A program made the position numbers and the translations under genes. From the NCBI RefSeq assembly GCF_000712055.1, contig NZ_JOOA01000002.1:2640001-2704000 (forward strand): a stretch of DNA of 64,000 nt. Reading direction: 5' to 3'. Numbering within the stretch: the stretch's first letter is position 1; each line of letters starts with the position of its first letter. The stretch comes from Ruminococcus sp. HUN007 (lineage in GTDB: Bacteria; Bacillota; Clostridia; Oscillospirales; Ruminococcaceae). The notes under the pieces are model-generated. The model saw nothing but the letters and a program-made list of their open reading frames with translations, did no database searches and was not told the DNA's origin. Positions 1 to 10,575 of this stretch are shown piece after piece.

Positions 1-3000
1 GGAATCAATGATGAGGTTCTGAATGCAGATAAAAACGAAAGAGTTTCATCTCTGCCTGTCGGATATTCAGTCAGTGACGGTAACAATGAACCGCTGGTTT
101 ATTCAAAGAGCATGTTTGAAAACAACGGTGATCAGAACTCTGCCGGAAATGTAATAGAAACTGAAACTATCGGAAACGTAACAGAAACTATCGAAAATGC
201 AGAGGAAACAGAAACTGCCGATGCCGAAACAAGAAAACAGAAAAATGTATCCGGAATTCTTATCACCGGTGTATCAATGGTACTGCTGGCCGGACTCATT
301 TTCGTTACTACCAACTGGAATTCAATAGGAAGCGGATTCAAGATCTTTCTTAGTGTTCTGGTTACGCTTATTTTCTTCGGAGCATCATTTTTGGCGGAAA
401 AGAAGTTCGGTATCGAGTCAACATCCAGAGGATTCTTCGTGCTTGGAGTATTCTTTGTACCGATAACCAGTATTTCAGTATTTTTCTATAAAATATTCGG
501 AGAATGGCTTTCGTTTTCCGGTGAGGGAAAAATGCTGGCACTTATGGCTGTTTTCCTTTCATGCGCAGGGGCGTGTGTTCTTATAACCGGAAAATTCAGA
601 AATCATATTTCCGCATTCGGTGCGATGCTGTTTGTTTCAGCAGCGGTATGCTCCCTCGGATTTTTCACCGAATCATATATTGCATTCTACATAATTGCGG
701 CGATGTATTCCTGCGCAGTTATTTATATAAATCAGAAAACACTGGCCCGTCTGGAAATCCCTGTTGTATATTCTGAAGTATTCGGAAAATTTTCAGTATT
801 CAATGTATTTGCTATGGCCTCAGTCGCCCTTGTCTTTGGCTATGCAGATTCAAGTTCGGCTGAAACAGCTGCTGCAGTTATAATGTTTATCACTGCTACT
901 CTGTACTTCCAGCTGAAAACAGACAATAAGGAGATCTTCCTTGTATGCAGTCTGGTGTCAGTCGCCGAGTTCATTTATCTGGCACTCATTGTTTCTGATA
1001 TCATGATGCCTGATACGGCGATCAGAGCCGAAGAAAAAAATATTATATTTGTATTATGTCTTGTTCCGGCGTTTGCGGTATATAATTTTGTGCCTAAGCT
1101 GAAATCAGAGATTTCTGCATTGGTGCTCAACATTCTGATGTTTTCAGGGCTTCTTCTGAACCTGTCGTTTTCAGAACCGGTTTCCTTCACTGCAGCGTTC
1201 CTGATGACAGCAGTTTCATGTGCATTATCCCGCAGAAAATATCTTATTTTCACTTATTCGGTACTGCTGGTTCCGTATCTGTACTTTGTACTCCTTGCCT
1301 TTGATTTAACTACTGATACAGCATTGCCGGCGGTTTCATATACTGTATGTGCGGTATTTACTGCTTGCAGATTTCTTTCATCAAAATCGGAGCGGTTTGA
1401 TCCGGCGACCCTTGTGTTTGTAGGCTGGTCGGTACTGTGTCCGGTTTTAACAGCGGTTATATACATAAGTAATATGTCAGCAGTTATTACGTTTGCAGTA
1501 TCTGTGACCGTATTCCTTGCAGCGCAGCTGCTTGAAAACAGAAGCGGATCCGGAGAAAGCTTCCGTTCTGTTATCTTCAGCATCATATCTGCTTCAGAAT
1601 ACATTATTATGGACTATCTGATAGTGCAGCGTTTCACACCGGATATAGCATCCGGATTCAGCCTTGCATTCACACTTACAGCAGTTCCTGCGCTTGTGCT
1701 TTACACATACGTAAAGCCGTTCCGTTCAAAGACAGCACAGTGTATCGTTACCGGAAGCATGTTCCTGTGGTCAGTGCTGCATTTCACCACAAATCATCCT
1801 GCAGCATGTGCGGTAGTTTCAGCCGCCGTTATACTTACAGCATTAAATAAAAAAAAGGACGGCAGTGTATACTGTATCAGCTGTTATGGTAACAACGCTC
1901 GTTTACCAGTTTACAGTCACACTCGGTTCCGGCAGAGCTGTTTCGGCGGTCATAGTTTCTGTTTTTGCAGCTTTAATGTTTTTCATTTCTGAATATTTTT
2001 CAGACAGGTACGAAAAGATCAGGGGCGCCGGCACGGTGTTCATGATCTGTACAATGATATTCCCGGTCGTATCCCGTTTTCCTGACAAGCCGTTCATGTG
2101 CTTTACTCTTCTGCTTTCGACAGCAGTTCTGGGACTTGCAGCATACAGAAGAGAATTAAAGGATTCTTCAAAATCAAGTATACTTCTCGCTCTGGCATCT
2201 TCTGCACATTTTCAGATTTTCGCATTCCTGCTTTCTGATAATATCCTGTTTGGCAGTTTTTCATCTGAAGCGTTCACTGAAAACGTTCCGATGTATATTG
2301 CCTCACTTGTAACCATGGGAATAGTGGCAGCTGCAGGTTTTGCAGTCAGAAGATCATCAGTATTCGTTTCAAAGTCATTTGTCTTTTCTTCACCGGTCAT
2401 GGTATTGATGACATTCATTATCTATACGCCTTCTCCTGAAGGAAAGTGGGGAGCTGTTGCAGGATGTGCACTTATCATTTATTTCATACTCTGCGGTATG
2501 ATCTCAAACGAAAAAGAAGCGCAGGTTCTGTATACTGCTGCTGCCGTTTCGGCGGTACCGACACTTCTGTTCCAGAAGTTCTTCCCGGTATCTGATCTGC
2601 TCATGCCTGAATACTGCGTGCTATGCACACTTGTACCGTACATTTTCCTTTTCAGGATCTGGAGAGAGAAAAGAGATGAACTCTGGAATGTTCTCTTTGT
2701 TCATTCCTGTATCGCAATGGCGTCACTCGGAATCGCTGCGGTCAGCTCGTCGGAACTTTTCCATGTTATCATAATGGGTGTTACCTGTGCGGTACTGATA
2801 ATGATAACACTTATTACAGGAAGCAAAAGATGGAGCCGTCTCGGAACGGTCACCCTCGTTGTCCTTGTATTTTATGCGACAAAGGATTTCTGGTCATCGC
2901 TCGCATGGTGGGCATACCTTCTTCTTACCGGTATTCTTCTTATCATTTATGCAGCTGTCAACGAATACTGCAGACAAACCGGAAGAGAGAATGTGATCAG

Positions 3001-3049
3001 GGAATCATTCAAAGCGCTTTTTGAAGCGCTTCGCGATAAAAAGAAATGA
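1..3049 (+). CDS. Large polytopic membrane protein, 5'-truncated by window edge, frameshifted at an A8 run
   Basis: The reading frame is open from base 1, so the gene starts before the window. A Thr/Glu-rich hydrophilic stretch (to about base 240) is followed by more than 15 hydrophobic segments separated by short loops. No catalytic motif is recognised and the function is unknown. The first frame runs to a stop at 1992, but the membrane-protein character continues in the +1 frame (1865-3049) to a Lys-rich C terminus. The switch falls at eight A residues at 1849-1856. Seven A residues would give one continuous protein reading ALNKKRTAVYTV across the junction. This is either a real frameshift, a slippage site or a homopolymer sequencing error. 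The gene converges on the GH43 gene, with a shared hairpin terminator between them. Confidence 0.7.
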
Positions 3050-3073
3050 ATCGCTGACCGATAAATGAAAAAC

Positions 3074-3110
3074 AAAGCCATAACACTGACGTTTTTAGTG
3101 TTATGGCTTT
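3074..3110. terminator. Bidirectional hairpin terminator (GCCATAACACT family, copy 1)
   Basis: A 14-bp perfect stem (AAAGCCATAACACT and its complement) closes a 9-base loop between two convergent genes. The T-rich arm follows on either strand. The same stem recurs at 16851, 18231 and 21755. Confidence 0.8.
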
Positions 3111-3124
3111 GCCGTTTTATATTA

Positions 3125-5509
3125 TCAATCCTTACCCATCAGTACAGAGATAATAGCTGTAAGATCAGATGTGTTTACAACTTCGTCGCTGTTTACGTCT
3201 GCGGCGAGCTGTTCACGTTTATCGGCAGTGCCGCCGAGAAGAATGCCTTTGAGAAGTATAAGGTCGGCAATGTTTATTTTTCCGTCATCGTTTAAGTCTG
3301 CCGGGGTGTATCTTACCGGTGGAGTTGTTTCGGCCGGTGCAGTGGTTTCGGCTGGCGGTGCTGTTACGACCGGAGGTGTCGTTTCAGCTGGCGGAGTGGT
3401 TTCAGCCGGCGGAGTGTATCCGGCCGGAAGTTCTCCTGCTGCTGTGAGAATCCACTGCTGACAGAAATTATTTGTAGGACCCCACTGCGCGATGTTGGCA
3501 CCGTATTCGGCACTGGCTCCTGCAACTTCCATGAATTTTGTTCCGCCTGATGCGAATGTCGATATCATGTATGTGCCGTTTTCATTTCTGGAAAACTTAA
3601 AGAGCTGTGATGTGTCTTCAGCGTTGAATGACGCAAGCTCAATGTTTCCGCCGTCTTCTTTGCCGGCACAGCGGAGTGCGAATTTAATGTCGCTTTCGGA
3701 AATTATGTAGTAGTAACCCTGGTGTTCTGATGATTTTCTCAGTATCCAGTGCTGGCACTTTTCGCCGTTGTTTTCCCACTGGCGGATGTTGGAGCCGTTC
3801 TCCATTACGCCGTTGATGATGTCGGCGACGAATCCGCTGTTTCTGTTTGTGAGTACATATGATACGGAGGCGTCCATTACGGCCGGATCTTCCGTGATAA
3901 TTTCCTTCTTTGTATATGCTCTCGGAGTTCCTGTGAATTCCGTGGTCTTGTTGCCCCAGATTGTTTTGTTGTCATTTCCGACAGCAGTGAAGGACATTAC
4001 TTTTTTGCCTTTTTCATCTTTGGCGGCAAGGAATTTTCCGCTGTAAAGTCTGCCGCCTGCGATGATGACAGCATCATTTGAGTCCTTTGCTTCTGACCAT
4101 GTACCTGTTAAGGCGCCTGTTATTTTACCGTCTTCGGTAAGAGTTATGTTTACAGATTCATAGATTTTTGAACCTGTGTCAGTTCCGTGGTTTATAAATT
4201 CGTAGGTTCCGGCAATATCGGATGCACTGTATCCGCCCCTGTCGATGGCGTCACCGCTGTATTCATTAGGAGCGACAACAGGCCATCCCTCAGCGTTGAA
4301 CTGCATGGAGTGAACACGTACCTCATGGTATTCGGTTCCGCCGTTGAAACGCGTATGGTTTACAAGGTACCATTTACCGTCGTCGTCACGGAGAACGGAG
4401 TTGTGTCCCGGAGCCATGTATGCCTGGTCGTTGGTCTTGAATTTGTGGTTGCCCATAACCTTGAGGCCAACTGTATCAAGATTTGTCGAAGATGCAAGCA
4501 CGGCATTCTTTCCTGAAGGATCAAAGAAAGGTCCTGTCGGACTTGTTGAGCGGAATACTCTCATATTGTATCCGCCGGTGGCTGTAAGGCCGCCGTAAGT
4601 TACCCACAGATAGTAGAAACCGGTTTCCGGATTGTATTCGATGAACGGGCCCTCACCTGATTTTCCGTATCCGCCGGATATCTTGGTGCCGAAGTAGCTG
4701 TCGATCATTCTGCCGTCGGAAGTCTGTCCGGATTTCGGATGTATGCATTTTCCTGTTTTCGGATCGATCTCAAGAGTGAAAATACCGCCTGACCATGAAC
4801 CGTAGCACATGTACATCTTACCGTTTGTGTCATAGTATATAGTAGGGTCGATGGCATTCGGGAAGAGCTGGTTGTTGAAGTTTGATTTATTGAACCAGTT
4901 CTGGTTGAATGATACCTGACCGGCTGCTATAAGTTCATCCACATTGGTCGATGTGTATTTGCGGTTTACGTTTTTGGTATTGCTCTTTGCGTAGCTGTCG
5001 TTTTCCGTAAATCCCGAGTAGATGAGTGTGTCGCCGAAAGTGTACGGACCTTCGATGGTTTTTGAAGTGGCGAAACATATAACTGAGCGGATGTAGGTCG
5101 ATGATGTGCAGAAGTACATCATGTATGCGCCTGTGGTTCCGTCGGAGTTCCTGAATTCAGGATTCCATACAACATCAGGTGCCCATACTGCGAATCCGCC
5201 CTTGCAGTCTTCAAGGTCTTCGCCGCACCATGCAAATGCTTTTTTTAAGTTTCCGGAAAGATCGCCGAATTCGACATTGCCCGGAGTTTTATATCCGTTT
5301 GTGAACAGCTTCCAGTTCTGAAGATCGGTCGATTTTGCTGCGTCGATGTGAGAACCGAATGCATAGTATGTTCCGGTTGCAGGATCTTTTACTACAGAAG
5401 GATCGTGTACTGATACACGGCTTCGTGCCGCACCTGCCATGGTTCCCGGAAACAGTGACATGAGCATCATTCCTGATACTGCAGCGGGAATTATTCTTTT
5501 TAATTTCAT
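3125..5509 (-). CDS. Secreted GH43 arabinan endo-1,5-alpha-L-arabinosidase with ricin-type lectin and dockerin
   Basis: Predicted extracellular enzyme cutting the alpha-1,5 arabinan backbone of pectin side chains. Signal peptide at residues 1-27. GH43 five-bladed propeller at about 33-425, with the general-base Asp in HDPSVV (Asp36), an APDVVWNP blade motif, the AIDPTIYYD Asp near 220 and the GEGPFIEY acid Glu near 285. A beta-barrel C-terminal domain of the kind found in Abn2-type arabinanases lies at about 430-535. A ricin-B/CBM13-like lectin domain with QHW and QQW repeats lies at about 550-690. A Thr/Pro linker and a type I dockerin (two DLN/DVN calcium loops, about 735-793) complete it. 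The RBS GGAGG lies 6 bases before the ATG. The dockerin implies attachment to a cellulosome scaffold. Subfamily and exact specificity are inferred from the domain pattern. Confidence 0.9.
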   Translation of the reverse strand: MKLKRIIPAAVSGMMLMSLFPGTMAGAARSRVSVHDPSVVKDPATGTYYAFGSHIDAAKSTDLQNWKLFTNGYKTPGNVEFGDLSGNLKKAFAWCGEDLEDCKGGFAVWAPDVVWNPEFRNSDGTTGAYMMYFCTSSTYIRSVICFATSKTIEGPYTFGDTLIYSGFTENDSYAKSNTKNVNRKYTSTNVDELIAAGQVSFNQNWFNKSNFNNQLFPNAIDPTIYYDTNGKMYMCYGSWSGGIFTLEIDPKTGKCIHPKSGQTSDGRMIDSYFGTKISGGYGKSGEGPFIEYNPETGFYYLWVTYGGLTATGGYNMRVFRSTSPTGPFFDPSGKNAVLASSTNLDTVGLKVMGNHKFKTNDQAYMAPGHNSVLRDDDGKWYLVNHTRFNGGTEYHEVRVHSMQFNAEGWPVVAPNEYSGDAIDRGGYSASDIAGTYEFINHGTDTGSKIYESVNITLTEDGKITGALTGTWSEAKDSNDAVIIAGGRLYSGKFLAAKDEKGKKVMSFTAVGNDNKTIWGNKTTEFTGTPRAYTKKEIITEDPAVMDASVSYVLTNRNSGFVADIINGVMENGSNIRQWENNGEKCQHWILRKSSEHQGYYYIISESDIKFALRCAGKEDGGNIELASFNAEDTSQLFKFSRNENGTYMISTFASGGTKFMEVAGASAEYGANIAQWGPTNNFCQQWILTAAGELPAGYTPPAETTPPAETTPPVVTAPPAETTAPAETTPPVRYTPADLNDDGKINIADLILLKGILLGGTADKREQLAADVNSDEVVNTSDLTAIISVLMGKD

Positions 5510-6006
5510 AAATTCCTCCAGTTTACATACAAAGTCTTAACCCATAATGAAAATAGAATAATAAGATGACACTGATTATGCCGGAAAATGTGTTATGATC
5601 CGGCCGCAATGCGAAATACGGGCAAATCAGCGCACTTTAAGCGTAAACGTTTTCTCTTTTATGTACAGTTACGCTTTATTTACTCATTAAGATTATACAC
5701 TCTTTTGTTAAAAAAATCAATAATTAAATATTGTGAACTGTTTTTTATGAGAAAATTCGGGCGGGAAAAAATTTTTTTGAAATTTAATATGCCTGTAACC
5801 TTCGGTTTTACGTGGATTCATAAGAAATAATACTTTTAAAGTAAAAAGAAATAAAATTTTTTTTATTTTTCGGGAACCTTTGTTTATTCTGATGCATCTA
5901 ATTATCAGCAAACGAAAAATGGAACTGCTGCACTGAAAAATGCAGTGCAGCATTATACCCCACATATCCATAAGGAATTTTTAAGAAATGAAAGGAAGTA
6001 ATTATT
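5510..6006. promoter_or_regulatory. Divergent intergenic region between GH43 and LRR-dockerin genes
   Basis: About 500 bp, AT-rich towards the right side. It contains CCGGCCGCAAT at 5600-5610, repeated upstream of the GH97 gene, and an inverted repeat AAGCGTAA (5639-5646) / TTACGCTT (5669-5676). Both are candidate operator sites. No convincing -35/-10 pair was assigned. The right-hand gene has RBS GAAAGGAAG before its ATG. No additional gene is seen. Confidence 0.4.
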
Positions 6007-7518
6007 ATGAAGTCAAACAAGATCATCGCAGGCGTTTCAGCACTCGTTATGGCAGCAGCAAACATCGCTGCAGTTTCAGCTCAGGCTGTTGAAGAAGAAG
6101 CAGTTAAGAAAGCTGAAGTTACAACAACAGTTGCTCCTGCAGCTGAAGAAGCAAAGGCTGAAGAAGCTGAAAAGCCAGCTCCTCCTGCACCGGCAGAAGA
6201 AGTAAAGCCTGAAGAAAAGGCTGAAAAGGAAGAGAAGGCAGAAGAAAAGCCAGCAAAGCCTGAAAAGGAAGAGAAGGCAGAAGAAGAAAAGCCAGCTAAG
6301 CCTGAGAAGGAAGAAAAGGCAGAAGAAGAAAAGCCGGCAAAGCCTGAAAAGGAAGAGAAGGCAGAAGAAGAAAAGCCAGCTAAGCCTGAGAAGGAAGAAA
6401 AGGCAGAAGAAGAAAAGCCGGCTAAGCCTGAAAAGGAAGAAAAGGCAGAAGAAAAGCCGGCAAAGTCTGAGAAGGAAGAAAAGGCAGAAGAAGAAAAGCC
6501 GGCAAAGCCTGAAAAGGAAGAAAAGGCAGAAGAAGAAAAGCCAGCTAAGCCTGAAAAGGAAGAAAAAGCTGAAGACGAAAAGCCAGTTCCTCCTGCACCG
6601 GCTGAAGAAGTTAAGTTCAATGCTGATGTAATCAAGCTCATCCAGGACTTCGTAAGCAACATCTCATCACTCCTTCCTGACTTCACAGAATTCGAAGGAT
6701 TTGAAGTTTCAGAAGACTTCGGCGTTAAGGATCTCAGAGCAGTATTCAGACACATCAAGGATGCAGGCCGCAAGCCGGAAGCTCCTAAGGCACCTGAAGC
6801 TCCAAAGCATCCACTCGGTGAATTCACAGGTCTCAAGAAGTTTGAAGTAAGCAAGGATAACAAGGAACTTGCTGCTGAAGACGGCGTTCTCCTCGACAAG
6901 GAAAAGAAGGTTCTCATCGCTTACCCTGCAGGCAAGGAAGATGAAGAATTCAAGGTACCTGAAGGCGTTGAAGAGATCGGACCTCACGCATTTGAAAACA
7001 ACAAGCACATCAAGAAGATCGAACTTCCTGACACTGTAAAGAAGATCGGTAAGGGTGCTTTCGAAAACTGCGAAAACCTCGAAGAAGTTAAGCTTCCTGA
7101 AGACGTAAAGGTTATCGAAGAAGATACATTCAAGGGTGCTGAAAAGCTCGAAAAGATCAACAAGCCTGAAAAGCTCGAAGTTATCAAGGATGATGCATTC
7201 AAGGGCGTAGAAAAGCTTGATGAAAAGGTTAAGGAAGAACTCAAGAAGCACGAAGATCTCAAGTACGGCGATCTCACAAAGGACAAGAAGATCGACGTAA
7301 CAGACCTTTCAACGCTTGCACTCCACCTCGTTGGTGACAAGGATCTCGACAAGGATCAGAAGGTAGTTGCAAATGTTCGTGAAGACGAAGGCGTAAACCT
7401 TGCAGACCTCGCTACATTAAAGAGAAAGGTTGCAGGACACAAGGAACACTTAGGTCCTGACGCTGCAAAGGATGTTCTCGGACTTGACGAGGAAGAAGCA
7501 GAAGAAACTGCTGAATAA
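6007..7518 (+). CDS. Secreted E/K/P-repeat protein with BspA-type LRR and dockerin-like C terminus
   Basis: Signal peptide at residues 1-26 (cleavage after AQA). Residues about 64-195 are a highly charged tandem repeat of roughly 15-16 residues built on PAKPEKEEKAEEE, with the two halves of the region framed by PPAPAEEV. A short helical region follows. At about 300-415 there are LRR_5/BspA-like repeats of the form (I)GxxAFExxxxLxxIxLPDxVxxI. At about 419-478 there is a degenerate dockerin (GDLTKDKKIDVTDLSTLALHL and a second NLADLATLK half). No enzymatic domain is present. It could be a structural cell-surface or cellulosome spacer protein; this role is inference. Extremely rich in Glu and Lys. 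A strong terminator follows at 7562. Confidence 0.85.
   Translation: MKSNKIIAGVSALVMAAANIAAVSAQAVEEEAVKKAEVTTTVAPAAEEAKAEEAEKPAPPAPAEEVKPEEKAEKEEKAEEKPAKPEKEEKAEEEKPAKPEKEEKAEEEKPAKPEKEEKAEEEKPAKPEKEEKAEEEKPAKPEKEEKAEEKPAKSEKEEKAEEEKPAKPEKEEKAEEEKPAKPEKEEKAEDEKPVPPAPAEEVKFNADVIKLIQDFVSNISSLLPDFTEFEGFEVSEDFGVKDLRAVFRHIKDAGRKPEAPKAPEAPKHPLGEFTGLKKFEVSKDNKELAAEDGVLLDKEKKVLIAYPAGKEDEEFKVPEGVEEIGPHAFENNKHIKKIELPDTVKKIGKGAFENCENLEEVKLPEDVKVIEEDTFKGAEKLEKINKPEKLEVIKDDAFKGVEKLDEKVKEELKKHEDLKYGDLTKDKKIDVTDLSTLALHLVGDKDLDKDQKVVANVREDEGVNLADLATLKRKVAGHKEHLGPDAAKDVLGLDEEEAEETAE
6190..6590 (+). repeat. In-frame tandem repeat, ~45-48 bp unit, encoding (E)EKPAKPEKEEKAEE
   Basis: About eight near-identical coding units in a row, differing by single codons (one unit lacks a Glu codon and one has PAKSEK). 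The near-identity of the DNA suggests copy number can change by recombination or slippage. Confidence 0.85.
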
Positions 7519-7561
7519 TCCACACCATTATACCACCGTATAATAATATAATAATCAGTCG

Positions 7562-7596
7562 AAACGCCCTCCGTGTTTTTACGCGGAGGGCGTTTT
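7562..7596 (+). terminator. Rho-independent terminator after LRR-dockerin gene
   Basis: The stem AAACGCCCTCCG/CGGAGGGCGTTT is GC-rich and ends in TTTT. Confidence 0.85.
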
Positions 7597-7600
7597 GCTG

Positions 7601-7629
7601 TTGACGCAGATCTGAGAGCGTGGTATAAT
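7601..7629 (+). promoter_or_regulatory. Sigma-A-type promoter for the two-component operon
   Basis: TTGACG at 7601-7606 and TATAAT at 7624-7629 with a 17-bp spacer, just after the preceding terminator. Confidence 0.75.
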
Positions 7630-7697
7630 TACTATATTCTATGTGTGTGAAAATAACATATAATGATCATATACGGGGATAAGGGGGGGATATAAAA

Positions 7698-9290
7698 CTG
7701 ACACGAATACAGAAACGGTTTCTTCTGTGGTTTTTGTGGCCGGTGGCCGTTATATTTATCAATATGGTTCTGTCTGTAAAAGTCAGTTTATATATCTCCT
7801 ATCTTCATGATCTTTCGTCCGTTATTTTCGGAACGCTGATCATGATGTGGGGAAGAGGAATCCGCAGCCGTGTCATACACAAACGCACACGAAACTGCCT
7901 TACGGGTGTTTCCTGGACTTTGTTTTCGCTTTATCTGATACGTGTATGCCGCTGGGAGTTTTTCGGACAGACGCCGTTTCTTGACCACATATGCTGGTAC
8001 TTCTACTATATGGTGTTTATCACTGTACCATTGCTTTCTTTTCACGCGGCGGCCGGTATAAGCAGGGAGCAGAATTCCTGCAATACTGTTCTGAAACTCG
8101 CCTGGATATCCGGAGTGTTACTGACAGCTGCAACTGCCACGAATGGTATTCATGGAATGCTTTTAAAATTCGGTGACGAGGACAGCTACACCCACGGCAG
8201 GCTTTTTTATGTGCTGACTGCTTATTCAGTTCTTATGTCGTTCGGAGTACTGATCGTTCTGATTCGCTGCTGTCGTCTTTCAAAATGCTGGAATCAGATA
8301 TATGTGCCGCTTCTTATGAGCGGGGCAGGAATGGCAATGCTTGTATGGTACAATATAGTCGGCGGATCGCCGAGGATCTTTGATATAAAGCTTTTTTACA
8401 TGCAGGATTCCTATTCGCTGATCGTCACCGGACTCTGGGAAGGATGCATGATCATCGGTATTCTTCCTTCCAATTCAGATTACCGGCAGATATTCGAGCA
8501 GTCTCACATAAATGCAGTGCTTAAGGAAAATAACGATACAGTGTGGTATTCTTCAGTGCAGGTACAGAGTGACGAGCATGGTGCTGATCTTATTGAGCAT
8601 CAGAAACCGGTCGCAGGAGGAAACATCACCTGGACGGAGGACCTTCACGCCATACGTTCACTGCAGAATGAGCTCGCTGAGGCAAACGAGATACTTGAAG
8701 AGGAAAATGACCTTATCGAGGAGGAAAACCGTATTACTGCTGAACGTCTGCAGTACGAGATAAAGAATCGTCTGTACGATGAGATAGCTGCACATACTCA
8801 CGGTCAGCTTGAAGAAATTGCAGGTACATTTACTGATACAAAGACTTTTACAGACGGACTTGTCCGTTCACTGCTGCTTGGAACCAGTGTCAAGCGCGTT
8901 TCGAATCTCATGATACTTACCGATGCAAACAAGTTTCTTTCATCAGACGAACTTGTTCTTGCACTGCGCGAGACCATGGAAAACTTCAGACTCACAGGCG
9001 CCGACTGTGAGTTAAGGCAGGGAGAAACCAGACAGTATCCGTCAGGTGTACTGCTTGCTGTATATGATGCCGTGGCTGCCACTGCAGTAGCTGTTTCAGG
9101 AATGTGCAGTGCATTCAGCGTTTCAGTCACACTGGATGATGACACGCTTCTTGTCATTGAAACGGATGCAGAAGATCCTTATGCGGGGGCATCCGGAATA
9201 TTGAATAAAGCCGGTATCAGGTTTTCGGTTTCAGAATCTGACGGCACGCAGATCCTTTCGACAGGAGGTGCGGTTCATGGATTACTATAG
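7698..9290 (+). CDS. Membrane sensor, degenerate histidine-kinase-like protein
   Basis: An N-terminal membrane domain of about six or seven helices (to about residue 235) is followed by a coiled coil rich in Glu (ELAEANEILEEENDLIEEEN) and a DHp-like helix with AAHTHGQL in the place of a NarL-type kinase H-box. The C-terminal third has the size of an HATPase domain, but I see no clear N or G box, so catalytic ATPase activity is doubtful. It may act as a receptor partner for the kinase encoded next. No ATG fits: TTG at 7734 is a possible start, but RBS AGGGGGG at 7681-7689 fits a CTG start at 7698 better and adds the basic segment LTRIQKRFLLWF before the first helix. It overlaps the next gene by 14 bp. 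Confidence 0.65.
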   Translation: MTRIQKRFLLWFLWPVAVIFINMVLSVKVSLYISYLHDLSSVIFGTLIMMWGRGIRSRVIHKRTRNCLTGVSWTLFSLYLIRVCRWEFFGQTPFLDHICWYFYYMVFITVPLLSFHAAAGISREQNSCNTVLKLAWISGVLLTAATATNGIHGMLLKFGDEDSYTHGRLFYVLTAYSVLMSFGVLIVLIRCCRLSKCWNQIYVPLLMSGAGMAMLVWYNIVGGSPRIFDIKLFYMQDSYSLIVTGLWEGCMIIGILPSNSDYRQIFEQSHINAVLKENNDTVWYSSVQVQSDEHGADLIEHQKPVAGGNITWTEDLHAIRSLQNELAEANEILEEENDLIEEENRITAERLQYEIKNRLYDEIAAHTHGQLEEIAGTFTDTKTFTDGLVRSLLLGTSVKRVSNLMILTDANKFLSSDELVLALRETMENFRLTGADCELRQGETRQYPSGVLLAVYDAVAATAVAVSGMCSAFSVSVTLDDDTLLVIETDAEDPYAGASGILNKAGIRFSVSESDGTQILSTGGAVHGLL

Positions 9291-10575
9291 CTGGGATGCC
9301 CTGCAGGGCGTGCTGATGCTGATTGCTTTTATGTTTGTTTTCACCTGGACATATCTGCTTATTCGCCTTGTTCAGATAAAGATTTGCGGAAAACAGTGTG
9401 CGGCCATCTCGCTCTGCGCTGTGCTGTCGTATCTGTTCTACCATAATCTTCGTGAACATATCAGCGAATGGCCGTTACGGGTTTGCATAATAAGCTTTTC
9501 GTTCCAGACCGTGGTTGCCTTTATCACGGCAGTGTTTATTTACCGACAGGAAAAGACACATCTTTCCGCCATGTCGTTCCGCGAAGGATTCGACACTTTA
9601 CCGGCCGGACTTTGCTTCTATACTGCCGGCGGCATGCCGAAAATGGTAAACTACCGTATGGACAGCCTGTATTTTAATATAACGGGCGAGCATCTTTCAA
9701 ACGGTGAGGAATTCTGGCAGAAGCTTTCTGACGGAGCGTATCAGTGCAGTGTTTCAGGCGGGAAACAGCCGATCATCTGTCTGCCGGACGGAACAGCTTT
9801 CAGTTTTATGCACAGTGTAATAAAGGTGAGAAACGAGGATGTTTACGAGCTCATCGCCTCTGACATCACCGGTCTTTATAATCTGGCAAAGGAGCTGGAG
9901 GAGAAAAAGAAGCGAAGCCAGCAGATCAATGCCCGCCTCAGAGCTCTCAATTCCACTATGCGCTACGTTATCATGGAAAAAGAGCTTCTGGCTATCAAGA
10001 CGAGGATACACGACGAGCTGGGACAGTCACTTCTGCTGGGACGCCGCTATCTCGCATCGCCTGACAAGGTGGATGCAGACCAGATGCTAAAACAGTGGAA
10101 AAATACATTCGGACTGCTTCTTTACGAGGAACGTGAGGACTGGCAGAAGCCATACCTGGTAAACACCAGAAGGGCGGAGCTGCTGGGGGTAAAACTCACT
10201 GTGGAAGGAGTTCTTCCTGAGGAAGAGCATCTCATAGCAGTCATAGACACAGCGATAGCCGTACATACCACCAACGTTCAGCGCCATGCGGAAGGAACCG
10301 AGGCGTATATACGAATCACGGAGGATGAACGGTTTTATAATATTTATTTTACCAACAACGGCAAAGCGCCGGAAAAAGGTATAAGGGAATCAGGAGGACT
10401 GCTTAATCTCCGCAGAATGGCGGAGCGTGCAGGCGGCGGTATGAAGATTCGCTCGCTTCCTGCTTTTGAAATGGCACTTAAGCTGCCGAAAGAAAAAATA
10501 ACGGAGGATTTTGGGGATTATGAATTATCAGGTGCTTATTGCGGACGATTACAGGATGATACGTCAGATGTTTGA
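9277..10575 (+). CDS. Membrane sensor histidine kinase, NarX/DesK-type (HisKA_3)
   Basis: Two or three N-terminal membrane helices (about residues 10-90), a small PAS-like sensory region and a coiled coil (about 210-235). The phosphoacceptor region carries RIHDELGQ (about 248), the HisKA_3 H-box. The ATPase domain carries the N-box-like TTNVQRHAEG (about 328-337) and GGLLNLRRMAERAGG near the end. It autophosphorylates and should pass phosphate to the NarL-type regulator that overlaps its 3' end by 56 bp. Start chosen at ATG 9277, nine bases after AGGAGG; a GTG at 9268 abuts the RBS and is unlikely. The signal sensed is unknown. Confidence 0.8.
   Translation: MDYYSWDALQGVLMLIAFMFVFTWTYLLIRLVQIKICGKQCAAISLCAVLSYLFYHNLREHISEWPLRVCIISFSFQTVVAFITAVFIYRQEKTHLSAMSFREGFDTLPAGLCFYTAGGMPKMVNYRMDSLYFNITGEHLSNGEEFWQKLSDGAYQCSVSGGKQPIICLPDGTAFSFMHSVIKVRNEDVYELIASDITGLYNLAKELEEKKKRSQQINARLRALNSTMRYVIMEKELLAIKTRIHDELGQSLLLGRRYLASPDKVDADQMLKQWKNTFGLLLYEEREDWQKPYLVNTRRAELLGVKLTVEGVLPEEEHLIAVIDTAIAVHTTNVQRHAEGTEAYIRITEDERFYNIYFTNNGKAPEKGIRESGGLLNLRRMAERAGGGMKIRSLPAFEMALKLPKEKITEDFGDYELSGAYCGRLQDDTSDV

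Noticed and set aside
1849..1856. Classical -1 frameshift site in the first membrane protein
   Set aside because: The needed change is +1 (or loss of one A), not -1, so a dnaX-type mechanism does not fit.
6081..6917. 278-codon antisense frame rich in Ser/Phe/Ala
   Set aside because: It is the mirror of the Glu/Lys/Pro repeat on the other strand; no start signal and only low-complexity sequence.
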